DNA of 64,000 nt from UBA2287 sp964479665. GTDB lineage: Bacteria > Bacteroidota > Bacteroidia > Bacteroidales > Tenuifilaceae. The stretch is taken from NCBI GenBank assembly GCA_964479665.1, contig CAYZNN010000002.1, positions 1 through 64,000 of the forward strand, in the 5' to 3' direction. This document shows positions 45,101-54,115 of the stretch, in pieces. Position 1 is the first letter of the stretch. Each line of letters starts with the position of its first letter. The notes under the pieces are model-generated. The model saw nothing but the letters and a program-made list of their open reading frames with translations. It was not told the DNA's origin and searched no databases. A program made the position numbers and the translations under genes.

Positions 45101-45231
45101 TCGTGCAGCCTGGGACTTAAATGGTGGCTAAGAAGCGAATCGAGAAAGGCATTGCGAAGGCTATTAGTCCCCGACGCATTTGCTACAAGAGCAAACAGTT
45201 GAACCAATGCATTAAGAGCCGATTCACTCAT
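42133..45231 (-). CDS. ABC transporter, fused N-terminal helical domain, ATPase and ABC-2 permease
   Basis: 1032 residues. Residues ~85-150 resemble a TerB-like helical domain (FLEFVKSDNRVTPQEESIM). The ABC domain has Walker A GGSGVGKST (284-292), SGGQRKRLNFGLEF as signature and ILFVDEPTSGLSSSDSL as Walker B. The ABCG-like permease follows with TM segments including FLLMSIIVALFIGLTV, LFVMVGNWVL, and LVPQILLSGTIVPFDNLHP, then a coiled soluble stretch and a final TM (FNLAVLWLGIVALFVTL). The ATPase-before-permease order is that of ABCG/White half transporters. Substrate unknown. Confidence 0.87.
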   Translation of the reverse strand: MSESALNALVQLFALVANASGTNSLRNAFLDSLLSHHLSPRLHETYRKQYQQYCTFFASDLPKHQDSNYNSTIQNYTQKVCNDIRKEISMSDRLWVIVRFLEFVKSDNRVTPQEESIMEAIFNGFAIIPQEAQNLKKFIINRNCEGVSPEKMVVVGNELNLGNHTIANESKRIINNGIDGRLSFLFVDSAGYFITCYSGNTLLYLDGSPITSEQFALFSIGSVIRGANIEPLYFSNLSSLFNVGSSNGIVFSANNIQFQFRNSNNGIRKFLFAEKAGQLIAVMGGSGVGKSTLMNILTGKIKPNEGVVTINGHDIHANKHVVQGIIGYVPQDDLLFENLTVYQNLFYNARLCFGNYSKSQLNETVTRVLHDLDLWDIRDLKVGSPLNKMISGGQRKRLNFGLEFMREPSILFVDEPTSGLSSSDSLMIMKLLKQQANNGRLIIINIHQPSAKVFRLLDKIWVLDKGGFPVYAGNPVDGIVYFKSLSMQVDVTESGCPQCGIINPDEILELVEAKEIDDNGRITSNRKRQPADWYNTYLSKIQSPLPIDNSRRELPKSSFNIPHVHEQFRVFGIRNFLSKIANKQYVLLNILEAPILAFILAFFSKHTPGTEYVFADNKNLPAFLLMSIIVALFIGLTVSAEEIISDKKILERESFLNLSRFSYLNSKVFYLFGLSAFQMLLFVMVGNWVLEINGMFFSFWLILFTTACFANLVGLNLSAGLSSVVAIYISIPLVLVPQILLSGTIVPFDNLHPSLTRKVYVPIVGDLMASRWAYEALAVEQYKNNPFEKHFFDFEQVSSQANFRTSFLIPRLQTAIDESSRALELKNPDIQRVDRNVRLLKRELEKIAQYDSLPPFEFLNNLKVDSYNNEMAEELSAYLIFVRMQFVARNNRAREQRDSVYNTLVDKHGSDVVFRLKMQNHNKALGTWVLNTNDVTKFLETEDEIIPKYEAVFMIPSHNWGRAHFYAPYKKFNGQNVYTLWFNLAVLWLGIVALFVTLQFNLLGRLIDRLEITKIRFVLKREERRLSALANR

Positions 45232-45302
45232 TTTTGAGGTTGTATTGGTATAGCGCTATAAAAATAATAAAACATTTATTGTAATTGCCGTTTCAATAAA
45301 TG

Positions 45303-45337
45303 AAAAAGGTCCGAACTCCTTCGAATTCGGACCTTTT
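45303..45337 (-). terminator. Terminator of the 45356 lipoprotein gene
   Basis: AAAAGGTCCGAA (45304-45315) pairs with TTCGGACCTTTT (45326-45337) with a short loop; A/T runs lie on both sides, so it works for the minus-strand gene. Confidence 0.85.
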
Positions 45338-45355
45338 AGAGGTTGTTTATTATTA

Positions 45356-46174
45356 CTATCCTTTAATAATTACTTCGCGAATTTCGGTTACAGAAGCATT
45401 GATTTTTTCATACTGCTCCTTAGTAAGAATCTCTCCGTTTACTCCGGAATATAGTGTATGTAGAGGCTCTAGCTGCTTAATTGTTTCAGATACCAGAGGA
45501 TCTTCTGCATTCTTTTGCATAAGTTCAAAAAGAATGTCTAACGGCTCCTTCTGCATGGCCATTATTTTAAGAAAATCATTATTGTCCTTAGCTATTAAAG
45601 CAATCTGACTGGTTATATATAGACCCTCAACCCAGCTACCTGTCATTACCAGGAGCGACACATTGTCCTTACCGTTGTTAACAAGAAAGTTATAGGAATC
45701 GTAAAAAGATTGGGTAATAATGTTAATAAGTGAATCCTTATTGTCGAGGTTGCTGTTGATGCGGTTGTAGAAGGTAAGATTGAAGTTCGAGGTGATTTGC
45801 AAATCCTCAATAAGGCGCTTGGCAACCTCCATGTACTTCATGGTTTCTTGTTTCATTTGGTAGGTGCTGGCATAGCTGAGGTTGGCTCCGTACACACCCA
45901 AATTCAGGGCTTTACTTTTGAGGGTAAAGTACTTGTCGATATTTTCGGCAGGGTTGTTTAAGCTAATAATGTAGCTGGCTCCTGCGTTATTGAGCATTCG
46001 GGTTACCTCAAAGGCTGTGGGAATAGGGTAATTGGTAATGCTTTTAAAAGCGGCCTCCTTCCCTTCCACGTCGGAAGGTTCGCTAGCCTGCTTGCCTCCG
46101 CCACCACAACTGGTAACGAGTATTGAAGCAAATAAAATGATTAAAACCCAATAGTTTCGCTGTATTCTGTTCAT
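45356..46174 (-). CDS. Hypothetical lipoprotein
   Basis: 272 residues. The lipoprotein signal ends at ILVTSC followed by GGGGKQASE, a flexible tether. The mature part is helical: IPTAFEVTRMLNNAGASYIISL, NLGVYGANLSYAS, VSLLVMTGSWVEGLYITSQI. I recall similar Bacteroidota lipoproteins without an assigned role. It stands alone between the ABC transporter and dnaG with its own terminator. Function unknown. Confidence 0.75.
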   Translation of the reverse strand: MNRIQRNYWVLIILFASILVTSCGGGGKQASEPSDVEGKEAAFKSITNYPIPTAFEVTRMLNNAGASYIISLNNPAENIDKYFTLKSKALNLGVYGANLSYASTYQMKQETMKYMEVAKRLIEDLQITSNFNLTFYNRINSNLDNKDSLINIITQSFYDSYNFLVNNGKDNVSLLVMTGSWVEGLYITSQIALIAKDNNDFLKIMAMQKEPLDILFELMQKNAEDPLVSETIKQLEPLHTLYSGVNGEILTKEQYEKINASVTEIREVIIKG

Positions 46175-46320
46175 GGCTTTGCTATTTAATTTGGTTAATT
46201 TTTGTACAAGTTAGGGCTAAATTGCTCGGCTAAATTACAAAAAAAGTGTTGCAAATAATTCGATTATGCTTATTAATTCGCCCACCTTAAGATTAAAAAA
46301 AGTTAAGGTTATGCTACTTA

Positions 46321-48258
46321 CTATGGAATGGTGCGCCCAATTTGCTTAGACAGGAGGGTGCCTACCTTTCGGATTTCTGTTATTTGGTGTACAAGCGCCA
46401 TGTAATCGTCGTGGTGGGTTTCAGAACTGATAGCCTCCAATTCCTTCTCAAGGTTTCGTTGGGCAATATTTATTACCTTATTCTTATAAACCAGAACCGA
46501 CTTGGGGATGCTCTCTTTCAGTATATCCTCTTCGTTGGGTGCCGAAGCATGGTGCTTGGTCCAAATACGGCTCAGTTGATGCTGCGAAGTGAGCATGTTT
46601 ATTGCCAGCTGGCTTACCTCCTTCTCGGGATGGTTTACAAAGAACCTACTATGGACCTCTCCGTGGCTAGCCAGTAGGTTGCTGTACTCATCGAATATTC
46701 GTTTGTACACAAGGTTCCTAAACTCCAAATCGTCGGCCTGCAGCTCGCTTATAATAAACTCACTTACCCTAATGGCATTCGACTCTTCGGTTTGCTCGAA
46801 TAGTATTTCGCTGCCATGTTTAAGCAAAAAGTAAAGAAGGTCTTTTTCTTCCTCTTCGCAGTATACCCTATCGACGTAACTTGGAATAATGGGGGTTTGC
46901 TGCCGATGTTCGGTGGGTTTATATTGGCTTGGCTGAAAGGTACCCTTTTCGAACTGTTCTCGCCGCTTTTTAGCCACCTCGGAGTATATGAGGGCTTCGT
47001 CGACCTTCATAAGACGGGTGCACTCCTTTATGTATACTTCGCGGGTAACGGGATCGGGAATGACCGAGATGCTTCGCACAATATCCGATATCAGATTGGC
47101 TTTCTGAATGGGATCTTTTTGATCATCGGCAAGAAGCAGGTTGGTTTTAAAGTGAATGAAATCGGTTTCGTTTTCGGCAATGTAGCGAAGCACTTCTGCT
47201 GCCCCGTGCGAACGTGCATAGCTATCGGGGTCTTCTCCCTCGGGAAGAAGTACCACCTTCACATTGAGGCCCTCCTCCAGAATGAGGTCGATTCCCCGAA
47301 GCGATGCTTTTATGCCAGCGGCATCGCCATCGTATAGAACTGTAACATTGGGTGTGAAGCGTTTAATGAGTCGAATTTGGTTGGGGGTTAGCGCAGTGCC
47401 CGAACTGGCAACCACATTCTCAACTCCCGACTGATGAAGGGATATAACATCGGTATAGCCCTCAACCAGGTAGCATTTGTTTTCTTGTGTTATAGCCTTT
47501 TTTGCCTGAAACAGCCCGTAAAGTACGTTGCTTTTGTGGTACACATCGGTTTCGGGGCTGTTCACGTACTTGGCCAGTTTCTTGTCGGCCTTCATTATCC
47601 GACCACCAAAGGCTATAACGCGCCCGCTAAGCGAATGAATTGGGAACATAACGCGCCCCTGAAAACGGTCGAAGGGTTCACCGTCGTCGCGAACAATGGT
47701 AAGCCCCGATTTGGTGAGGAACTCTATTCTATAACCCGCTTTTAAAGCAGCCTGTGTCATGGCATCGCGCTGTTCGAGGCAGTAACCGAGTTCGAACTTT
47801 TCGATGGTGTCGTCGCGCAAACCCCTTTCATATAGGTAAGCCAGGCCGATACCTTTGCCTTCGGCATGCTTTTGTAGCTGGGTTGAAAAGTACTTCTGGA
47901 CCCACGCAAGAACCACCATGAGGCTTTCGCGCTCGTTGCGGAGGCGAAGCTCGTCGTTGGTAAGTTGGCGCTCCTCTACCTCAATGTTGTACTTGCGGGC
48001 CAAAAATTTTAGCGCCTCCACGTAGCCAAGTTGCTCGTGCTCCATTACAAAGCCAACGGCATTTCCGGCTTTACCGCAACCAAAGCATTTAAAAATTCCC
48101 TTCGAAGGGCTGACGTTGAACGATGGGGTTTTTTCGTTATGAAATGGGCAAAGCCCAATGTAGTTGGTTCCTCGTTTCTTGAGCGACACAAAATCCTTAA
48201 CCACCTCCACCACGTCGGCAGCCGCCATAATTCTATCGATGGTCAGTTGATCAATCAC
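46321..48258 (-). CDS. dnaG: DNA primase
   Basis: About 645 residues if started at the GTG at 48258 (VIDQLTIDRIMAAADVVEVV), which matches the usual DnaG N-terminus; the ATG at 48279 adds MHFKLQK. It synthesises RNA primers for replication. The CHC2 zinc finger is GLCPFHNEKTPSFNV with KCFGCGKAGN; the RNA-polymerase core contains FGGRIMKADKKLAKYVNSPE; the TOPRIM domain has YLVEGYTDVISLH and TVLYDGDAAGIKA. The C-terminal helicase-binding region is present but divergent. Single gene here, not in the classical rpsU-dnaG-rpoD operon. Confidence 0.96.
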   Translation of the reverse strand: MIDQLTIDRIMAAADVVEVVKDFVSLKKRGTNYIGLCPFHNEKTPSFNVSPSKGIFKCFGCGKAGNAVGFVMEHEQLGYVEALKFLARKYNIEVEERQLTNDELRLRNERESLMVVLAWVQKYFSTQLQKHAEGKGIGLAYLYERGLRDDTIEKFELGYCLEQRDAMTQAALKAGYRIEFLTKSGLTIVRDDGEPFDRFQGRVMFPIHSLSGRVIAFGGRIMKADKKLAKYVNSPETDVYHKSNVLYGLFQAKKAITQENKCYLVEGYTDVISLHQSGVENVVASSGTALTPNQIRLIKRFTPNVTVLYDGDAAGIKASLRGIDLILEEGLNVKVVLLPEGEDPDSYARSHGAAEVLRYIAENETDFIHFKTNLLLADDQKDPIQKANLISDIVRSISVIPDPVTREVYIKECTRLMKVDEALIYSEVAKKRREQFEKGTFQPSQYKPTEHRQQTPIIPSYVDRVYCEEEEKDLLYFLLKHGSEILFEQTEESNAIRVSEFIISELQADDLEFRNLVYKRIFDEYSNLLASHGEVHSRFFVNHPEKEVSQLAINMLTSQHQLSRIWTKHHASAPNEEDILKESIPKSVLVYKNKVINIAQRNLEKELEAISSETHHDDYMALVHQITEIRKVGTLLSKQIGRTIP

Positions 48259-48346
48259 TTTTTGCAGTTTGAAGTGCAAATGTAGCGACTTTAACTTTTA
48301 GGCTACGCTATTAGAACTGCAACTTATCAACATTCAGCCCTGGGAA

Positions 48347-50824
48347 CTACCAGCAGGCCTGCCAGGTGGTTCCATCCCATACCATCAGCTTTTTGGTGGG
48401 GTTATCGAAATATACTGTTCCCTCTTCAGGATTTTCAGGAGCCGTCTCTCGGGGCTTAATTACCATGAGGTCACGCACCGTAACCTGTGCATTCAATGTT
48501 AAGGTTTCCTGCTGAAAATCGCCGGCAATTAGTGGGGAAATTGTGGGTTTATTACTAATTATCAGTTTATCGTTTGAGTCCTCAGGCAAATTGGCAAATG
48601 CACCAATCAATACATTTCTTGAACCTGAATTAAATGTTCCGGCTTGAACTCCAATTATTGTATTAAAATCGCCAAGCATAGTTGAACCTGCAAACTTACC
48701 AATTGCCACATTATGGCTACCCTCGCTATTAAAGAAACCTGCATGCTGTCCTATATAAACGTTATCGAGTCCAACGGTATTCATTTGTCCGGCCATAAAC
48801 CCCATAAAAATATTGTTTGTACCGCTTGTATTTGAGTTTCCAACGCTAGCGCCGAGGAATAGGTTGTAATTTCCAACAGTATTGTTTTGCCCCGCATTGG
48901 TTCCCATGAATATGTTCTCGGACCCTTCGGTATTACCACTTCCGCTTCCATTGCCAATAAATACATTGGATGTTCCTATGGTATTTAGCATTCCGCTGTT
49001 GTTACCTAAAAAAACATTGAACGAACCATTGTTTTCACCCTCAATGCCATTATTGTTTACTCCTGCATTATTTCCAATAAATACGTTGTATACGCCATGC
49101 TGGTTATACATTCCACTTTGGTTTCCAAGAAATATATTGGAACTACCGGTAATGTTTTCTTTGCCACAATTGGTACCTATAAACAGGTTGCCCCAGCCAA
49201 TAGTGTTGTTAAGCCCTGCATTGTAGCCCATAAATACGTTCGAAGATCCTGTAGAATTACTCGCCCCAACCTGATAACCAATGAACGTGTTGTAGTCAGC
49301 GTTGTTACTTAACCCCGACTGGTAACCTAAAAAGGTGTTCCAGCTGCCTGTAGTATTATTCTGACCGCTAGCGTTTCCAATAAAAACATTATTGTTACCA
49401 ATGGTATTTTCCTTACCCGAGGCAAGGCCCAAAAAAACATTATTGCTCCCGCTCGTATTGCTCGATCCGCTTACAAAGCCTAAAAAAACATTGTTATTAC
49501 CGAACGTATTACCATAACCAGCGCCATCGCCTATCATTACGTTCTGACCACCATTTAAATTGCTCCATCCCGATAGGTTTCCAATAAATACATTTCTATT
49601 ACCAACCGAGTTGAAAACTCCGCTTTGGTAACCAATGAAAACATTGTTTATTCCGGAGGTATTGCTCTGCCCTGCCTGAACTCCCAAAAAAATATTTGCA
49701 GACCCTGACGAGTTCGAATATCCACTCCTATTGCCTAAAAATATGTTTCCCCAGCCTGTTGTATTGGTGTATCCGCTCTCGTTGCCCGCAAAGAGATTGA
49801 TATGGCCATACTCAACTCCATTCTGCCCAATGTTATTATACCCCGACTTGTATCCAATAAAAATATTGTTATTCCCTTCGGTATTATACTTTCCGGCTTG
49901 GTAACCAAAGAAGGAATTATAAAGCCCTTGCGTAATGAAACTACCTGCTTCGTGGCCTATCAGATAGTTTTCGGGGGTTAACAGCATAAAGGAGGCGTTC
50001 TCTCCTTTCTTGGTCTGGTCAATCAGTCCGCCTACTGCAAAGCCGCCCCGGCTGCTCTTGGTTCCCTCGGTATTCACGTACACCCGGGTGCTGTCGCGGG
50101 TGACCAGCAGCAGGTCGGAGCCCGAGCCCTTGGTCTGGTCGATGAGCGTGCCCACGGCAAATCCGCCCCGGCTGCTCTTGGTTGCCTCCGTATCGATGTA
50201 GATGCGCGCGCTGTCGCGACCGATGTACAGCAGCGGGTCGGAGCCCTTGGTCTGGTCGACCAGCGTGCCCACCGCGAAGCCCCCGCGGCTGCTGCGGCTC
50301 TCCTGGTCGTTCACGTAAGCCCGCACACCATCCTGGTACACCGCGAACACGATGAGGCCCTCCCGGTTGCGCACCACAAAGATGGGCGCCTCATCGGTAG
50401 CCTCGGGCGGGCTTACTACCTCGCCGCTCGCCGGCGCATGCAGGGCGTAGGGAACCGCCCGCAGGGGCGTGGCGCCCATGAGGGTGTAATTCAATCCCCC
50501 TCCGGTGGGGTCGATCTCTACCTGCAACTGTAGGCCCCCCTGGCTCCATGGGATGTTGGCAAAGGATCCGTAAGCGGGTGTGCCCTCGCCCATGGCAACG
50601 TTCACGATACCCTGGTCCGTGGTGGTTACCTCGTGCGTTTCGGCGAAGTACAGGGTGGTGCCCCCCGCATCGATGATGCCCAGGCGCAGCCAAACGTTCT
50701 GGCTGGCCAGCACCTCGCCGCTGGCGCTGCGCACCACGGCCTGGTAGGTGAAACCTTGAGGTGGCTGGGCTACTAGTGCCATTGCAATTGCAATAAAGAG
50801 CCCAAAAAGTAAAATTTTTCTCAT
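48347..50824 (-). CDS. Giant repeat surface protein 1 (17-residue repeats)
   Basis: 825 residues. Signal peptide (ILLFGLFIAIAMALVAQ), then a conserved N-terminal domain (PPQGFTYQAVVRSASGEVL; VPYALHAPASGEV). Three ~45-residue units with SSRGGFAVGTLIDQTKG follow. The body is about 26 tandem copies of a 17-residue unit of the form NNVFIGNASGQNNTTGS, where the Asn, Phe/Ile, Gly and Gly are nearly invariant. Such regular repeats suggest a beta-solenoid or trimeric fibre. The end (VYFDNPTKKLMVWDGTTW) is a common phage-tail-like C-terminus; no S74 or T9SS domain is seen. The paralogue lies directly upstream. The 5' third is much more GC-rich than the repeats. Confidence 0.75.
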   Translation of the reverse strand: MRKILLFGLFIAIAMALVAQPPQGFTYQAVVRSASGEVLASQNVWLRLGIIDAGGTTLYFAETHEVTTTDQGIVNVAMGEGTPAYGSFANIPWSQGGLQLQVEIDPTGGGLNYTLMGATPLRAVPYALHAPASGEVVSPPEATDEAPIFVVRNREGLIVFAVYQDGVRAYVNDQESRSSRGGFAVGTLVDQTKGSDPLLYIGRDSARIYIDTEATKSSRGGFAVGTLIDQTKGSGSDLLLVTRDSTRVYVNTEGTKSSRGGFAVGGLIDQTKKGENASFMLLTPENYLIGHEAGSFITQGLYNSFFGYQAGKYNTEGNNNIFIGYKSGYNNIGQNGVEYGHINLFAGNESGYTNTTGWGNIFLGNRSGYSNSSGSANIFLGVQAGQSNTSGINNVFIGYQSGVFNSVGNRNVFIGNLSGWSNLNGGQNVMIGDGAGYGNTFGNNNVFLGFVSGSSNTSGSNNVFLGLASGKENTIGNNNVFIGNASGQNNTTGSWNTFLGYQSGLSNNADYNTFIGYQVGASNSTGSSNVFMGYNAGLNNTIGWGNLFIGTNCGKENITGSSNIFLGNQSGMYNQHGVYNVFIGNNAGVNNNGIEGENNGSFNVFLGNNSGMLNTIGTSNVFIGNGSGSGNTEGSENIFMGTNAGQNNTVGNYNLFLGASVGNSNTSGTNNIFMGFMAGQMNTVGLDNVYIGQHAGFFNSEGSHNVAIGKFAGSTMLGDFNTIIGVQAGTFNSGSRNVLIGAFANLPEDSNDKLIISNKPTISPLIAGDFQQETLTLNAQVTVRDLMVIKPRETAPENPEEGTVYFDNPTKKLMVWDGTTWQACW

Positions 50825-50920
50825 GGTATAGTTGGTTTACGGGTTATACAATTCAAATTGTATAATTCTGATTTTGAAAAAGAAAAATACAATTTAAGGC
50901 ATTTCTCAAAAAAATCAATT

Positions 50921-50961
50921 AAAAAAAGCCATAAATCTTGTTCCTGTTTATGGCTTTTTTA
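50921..50961 (-). terminator. Terminator of giant repeat protein 2 gene
   Basis: AAAAAAGCCATAAA (50922-50935) pairs perfectly with TTTATGGCTTTTTT (50947-50960) around an 11-nt loop. It lies between the two repeat-protein genes, so the downstream one probably has its own promoter or depends on read-through. Confidence 0.85.
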
Positions 50962-50977
50962 AATCCTATAAGTGCTC

Positions 50978-53900
50978 TTACCTGTTTTGATGGTATATTA
51001 ACTTTTCCAATTTTTCCAAACGGGCCTTCAGCTCATCGTTCTCAGTTTTAACTTTTCTGAGTTCCAATATTTCTACATCCTGCTCCTCAACCTTTTTGCT
51101 TAACTCCTGAACGGCCTTAACAAGGGGAACGGTGAAGTCTGCATAGCGCAGGCCTACTATACCGTTTTCATTTTTATCGATTCCACTGAAGGAGTATCCT
51201 GTTTTCGAGGCAGCTTCATCAACCTCCTCAGGAACAAAGCCCGTTTGAAGAATGTTTGCTGCAATAGCTTCAGCATCGCGTAAACGAAGTGAATCGGGGG
51301 TATTGCTATTGGCCGCAATACGATCCATGTCTAAATAGTACGTTACAGGTCTAAGTTTCAGAATAAAGGACAAGCCAGGTACATTATCCTTAGCATTGCG
51401 CATTTCGCTGCCCTTTTTCAAATTGGTCCACCCTACAATACCTCCAATGCTAGTTACTGACGAGTTACCAATTCGAACCATATTACTTCCAGAAATTCCT
51501 GTTCCATATCCCAATGCTGTTGAATTTGTGTACCCGGCTCCGCTTGAAAATGCTTGCTGTCCAACGGCTGTATTGTAAGTTCCAGTGGTGTTAGCGTAAA
51601 GTGAATAATTGCCTACAGCAACATTACGAATACCAGAAGTATTATTGATAAGTGCTACTCGGCCAACTGCAGTATTGTTAGAGCCTGTAGTGTTGTAATT
51701 TAAAGCCTGAAAGCCAATTGCAGTATTAGCATCCCCAGAGTTATTTGATCGCCCAGCACTTAGTCCGATAAAAACATTTGCATACCCCGTAGTGTTTGAG
51801 TATCCACTCTCATTGCCAATAAATACATTACTGCTCCCATCCTCTGGATAAGTGCCACCAACGTTTGAATAACCAGCTCTATAACCAATAAAGACGTTTC
51901 TCGTTCCTGTAGATGTTGTTAGTCCTGACTGGTAGCCAATAAACACATTATTCGAACCAGTAAGCCTGTTGGTTGTATGCCCTCGCCCTGCCTGATAACC
52001 AAAGAATGTATTGTACTCTCCAGAGGTATTTTCGTAACCCGCCTGAAAACCTATGAAGGCATTGAAAGAGGAAGTTGTGCGATAGCCCGACTGGTCCCCT
52101 AGTATTACGTTGCTACCCCCTGTAGAATTCAGATACCCCGCCAAATTGCCAAGAAAAACGTTGGAGGCCCCTGTTGTATTGTTGTAACCAGCCCGATTGC
52201 CTATGAATACGTTGCTGCTCGCAATTGTGTTGGCTTGCCCGCTCTGGTTGCCAATGAACACATTATTGGCACCTGAAGTATTGGCTCGGCCTGCATAATA
52301 CCCCATAAAAGCGTTGCTAGCTCCCGTGCTATTATAACGACCCGATTCGGTGCCAAGAAATACATTGTTGTTGGCATTATTGGTGTAACCAGCTAAATAT
52401 CCTAAGAACACGTTAGCACCCCCCGTGGTGTTGGTATAGCCAGCTTGGTTACCAACAAAAACATTGTTAACGCCACTGGTGTTTGAGTAACCGGTTCGAT
52501 AACCCATAAATACGTTGGTCCCGCCTGTTGTCGAACTCCTTCCGGCTTCGTATCCTACAAAACTGTTAAACGATCCGCTGGTTACATCCGTTCCCGTAAA
52601 ACTTCCTAGAAAAGTATTGCCCTCAGCAGTTGTTCCCGATTTACCAGACTCAATACCTACAAATGTATTATAGCTACCGCTGGTATTGGCGTAACCACTC
52701 TCTGTACCCAGAAACAGGTTTCCAGATCCAGTGGTGGTGCTATAGCCACTCCGGTAACCTAAAAAAGCATTACTGCTCCCGCTGGCCGTAAATAACCCCG
52801 ACTGATGACCAACGAAGGTGTTCCATTGGCCGCTCGTGAGCGCTTTACCTGTTTGATATCCCAGTGTGGAATTGTAAATTCCATCGAGTCCAACACTCAT
52901 ACCGCTCTCGTGCCCAATAAAGTAGTTCTCAGGCGTAAGGTGCATAAAAGAGGTACTGGTGCCTTTGGTTTGATCGATTAGTCCTCCAACTGCAAATCCT
53001 CCACGGCTGCTCTTGGCACCTTCGGTGTTAACGTACACCCGGGTGCTATCGCGAGTTACCCGTAGCAGGTCGGGACCTGCTCCCTTGGTCTGGTCGATTA
53101 GCGTTCCTACAGCAAATCCCCCCCGCGAGCTCTTGGTGCTGTCGAGGTCGATGTAAATGCGCGCGCTGTCGCGACCAATGTAAAGCAACTCGCTTGCCGT
53201 ACCCTTGGTCTGGTCGATGAGCGTTCCAACAGCAAAGCCTCCCCGGCTGCTCTTGGTTCCACTTTCGCGCAGCAGCACCCTTACGCTATCGGGTGTAATT
53301 CGGAAATACTCCTGGCTTTCCTTGGTTTGGTCAATCAAACCGCCTACGGCAAAGCCTCCGCGACTGCTACGGTTCGGGGCATCGTCTACGTATACCCGCA
53401 CGCCCGATTGGTACACTGCGAACACCAGCTGCCCCTCGTTGTTGCGCACCGCGAAGATGGGCTGCTCCTCAGTGGGGTCGCCCCCCGACACATCGAGCCG
53501 GCTCTGGGGCGTTGATGTGCCCACCCCTACATTGCTCCCCGCCAGATGGATGCTGCTGGTGGCTTGCCATTCGGCACCGCTATGAACTAGGGTTTGACCA
53601 GCAGTTCCGCCAACCAGAGGCCCTGCGGGACCCTGCGGACCAACCTCTCCCTGGGGGCCTTGGGGTCCCGGTTCGCCCTGCGCACCAGCAGGACCAACAG
53701 GACCCTGCGGCCCCTCGTTCCCGCTCACAGCGAACAGCGCGTAGGGAACGGGCTGCAGCAGCTGGCTCCCCATGGGGACGTATGCACTACCCCCGGAGGG
53801 GTCGATCTCAACCCGCAGCGTCACACCACCGCCCGACCAGGGTATGCCCTGCAGGCTGCCCTGTGCGGGAATGCCATTGCCTATTACCAAGTTGGCTACC

Positions 53901-54115
53901 CCCTGAGGGGTGGTGGTGAGGCTCTGCGTCTCGGCGTAGTATACCTCCGAGCCGCTGGCATTGGTGAGGCTCAGGCGGAACGATACCGTCTGGTTGGCGA
54001 GCACCTCGCCGCTGGCGCTGCGCACCGCTGCCTGGTAGGTGAAGCCCTGAGGGGGCTGGGCTAGCAATACGCTCCCTAGCACCAGAAAGAGCAGAGAAGA
54101 AACAATTCTTTTCAT
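50978..54115 (-). CDS. Giant repeat surface protein 2, with S74-like chaperone end
   Basis: About 1045 residues from the ATG at 54115 (MKRIVSSLLFLVLGSVLLAQ); the longer frame to 54247 is not signal-like. The N-terminal domain is shared with protein 1 (PPQGFTYQAAVRSASGEVL). Then come a collagen-like stretch (GPQGPVGPAGAQGEPGPQG), four SSRGGFAVG-type units, and about 27 repeats of the 17-residue kind (SNVFIGNRAGYNNTTGA). The C-terminus resembles the intramolecular chaperone of endosialidase (S74): LKKGSEMRNAKDNVPGLSFI, RPVTYYLDMD, GLRYADFTVPLVKAVQEL, then a coiled coil. Together these suggest a trimeric fibre whose end domain aids folding and may be self-cleaved. The exposed role is unknown. 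Confidence 0.8.
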   Translation of the reverse strand: MKRIVSSLLFLVLGSVLLAQPPQGFTYQAAVRSASGEVLANQTVSFRLSLTNASGSEVYYAETQSLTTTPQGVANLVIGNGIPAQGSLQGIPWSGGGVTLRVEIDPSGGSAYVPMGSQLLQPVPYALFAVSGNEGPQGPVGPAGAQGEPGPQGPQGEVGPQGPAGPLVGGTAGQTLVHSGAEWQATSSIHLAGSNVGVGTSTPQSRLDVSGGDPTEEQPIFAVRNNEGQLVFAVYQSGVRVYVDDAPNRSSRGGFAVGGLIDQTKESQEYFRITPDSVRVLLRESGTKSSRGGFAVGTLIDQTKGTASELLYIGRDSARIYIDLDSTKSSRGGFAVGTLIDQTKGAGPDLLRVTRDSTRVYVNTEGAKSSRGGFAVGGLIDQTKGTSTSFMHLTPENYFIGHESGMSVGLDGIYNSTLGYQTGKALTSGQWNTFVGHQSGLFTASGSSNAFLGYRSGYSTTTGSGNLFLGTESGYANTSGSYNTFVGIESGKSGTTAEGNTFLGSFTGTDVTSGSFNSFVGYEAGRSSTTGGTNVFMGYRTGYSNTSGVNNVFVGNQAGYTNTTGGANVFLGYLAGYTNNANNNVFLGTESGRYNSTGASNAFMGYYAGRANTSGANNVFIGNQSGQANTIASSNVFIGNRAGYNNTTGASNVFLGNLAGYLNSTGGSNVILGDQSGYRTTSSFNAFIGFQAGYENTSGEYNTFFGYQAGRGHTTNRLTGSNNVFIGYQSGLTTSTGTRNVFIGYRAGYSNVGGTYPEDGSSNVFIGNESGYSNTTGYANVFIGLSAGRSNNSGDANTAIGFQALNYNTTGSNNTAVGRVALINNTSGIRNVAVGNYSLYANTTGTYNTAVGQQAFSSGAGYTNSTALGYGTGISGSNMVRIGNSSVTSIGGIVGWTNLKKGSEMRNAKDNVPGLSFILKLRPVTYYLDMDRIAANSNTPDSLRLRDAEAIAANILQTGFVPEEVDEAASKTGYSFSGIDKNENGIVGLRYADFTVPLVKAVQELSKKVEEQDVEILELRKVKTENDELKARLEKLEKLIYHQNR

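Noticed and set aside
53512..54064. Overlapping plus-strand ORFs (135-156 residues) in the GC-rich 5' part of repeat protein 2
   Set aside because: Arg/Pro/Gly/Ala-rich translations are typical of antisense frames in GC-rich DNA; the minus frame is clearly the coding one.
48347..54115. Regular ~51-bp repetitive DNA that could suggest a CRISPR array
   Set aside because: Repeats are in frame, degenerate and encode a consistent 17-residue motif in long ORFs; there are no identical repeats with unique spacers and no cas genes.
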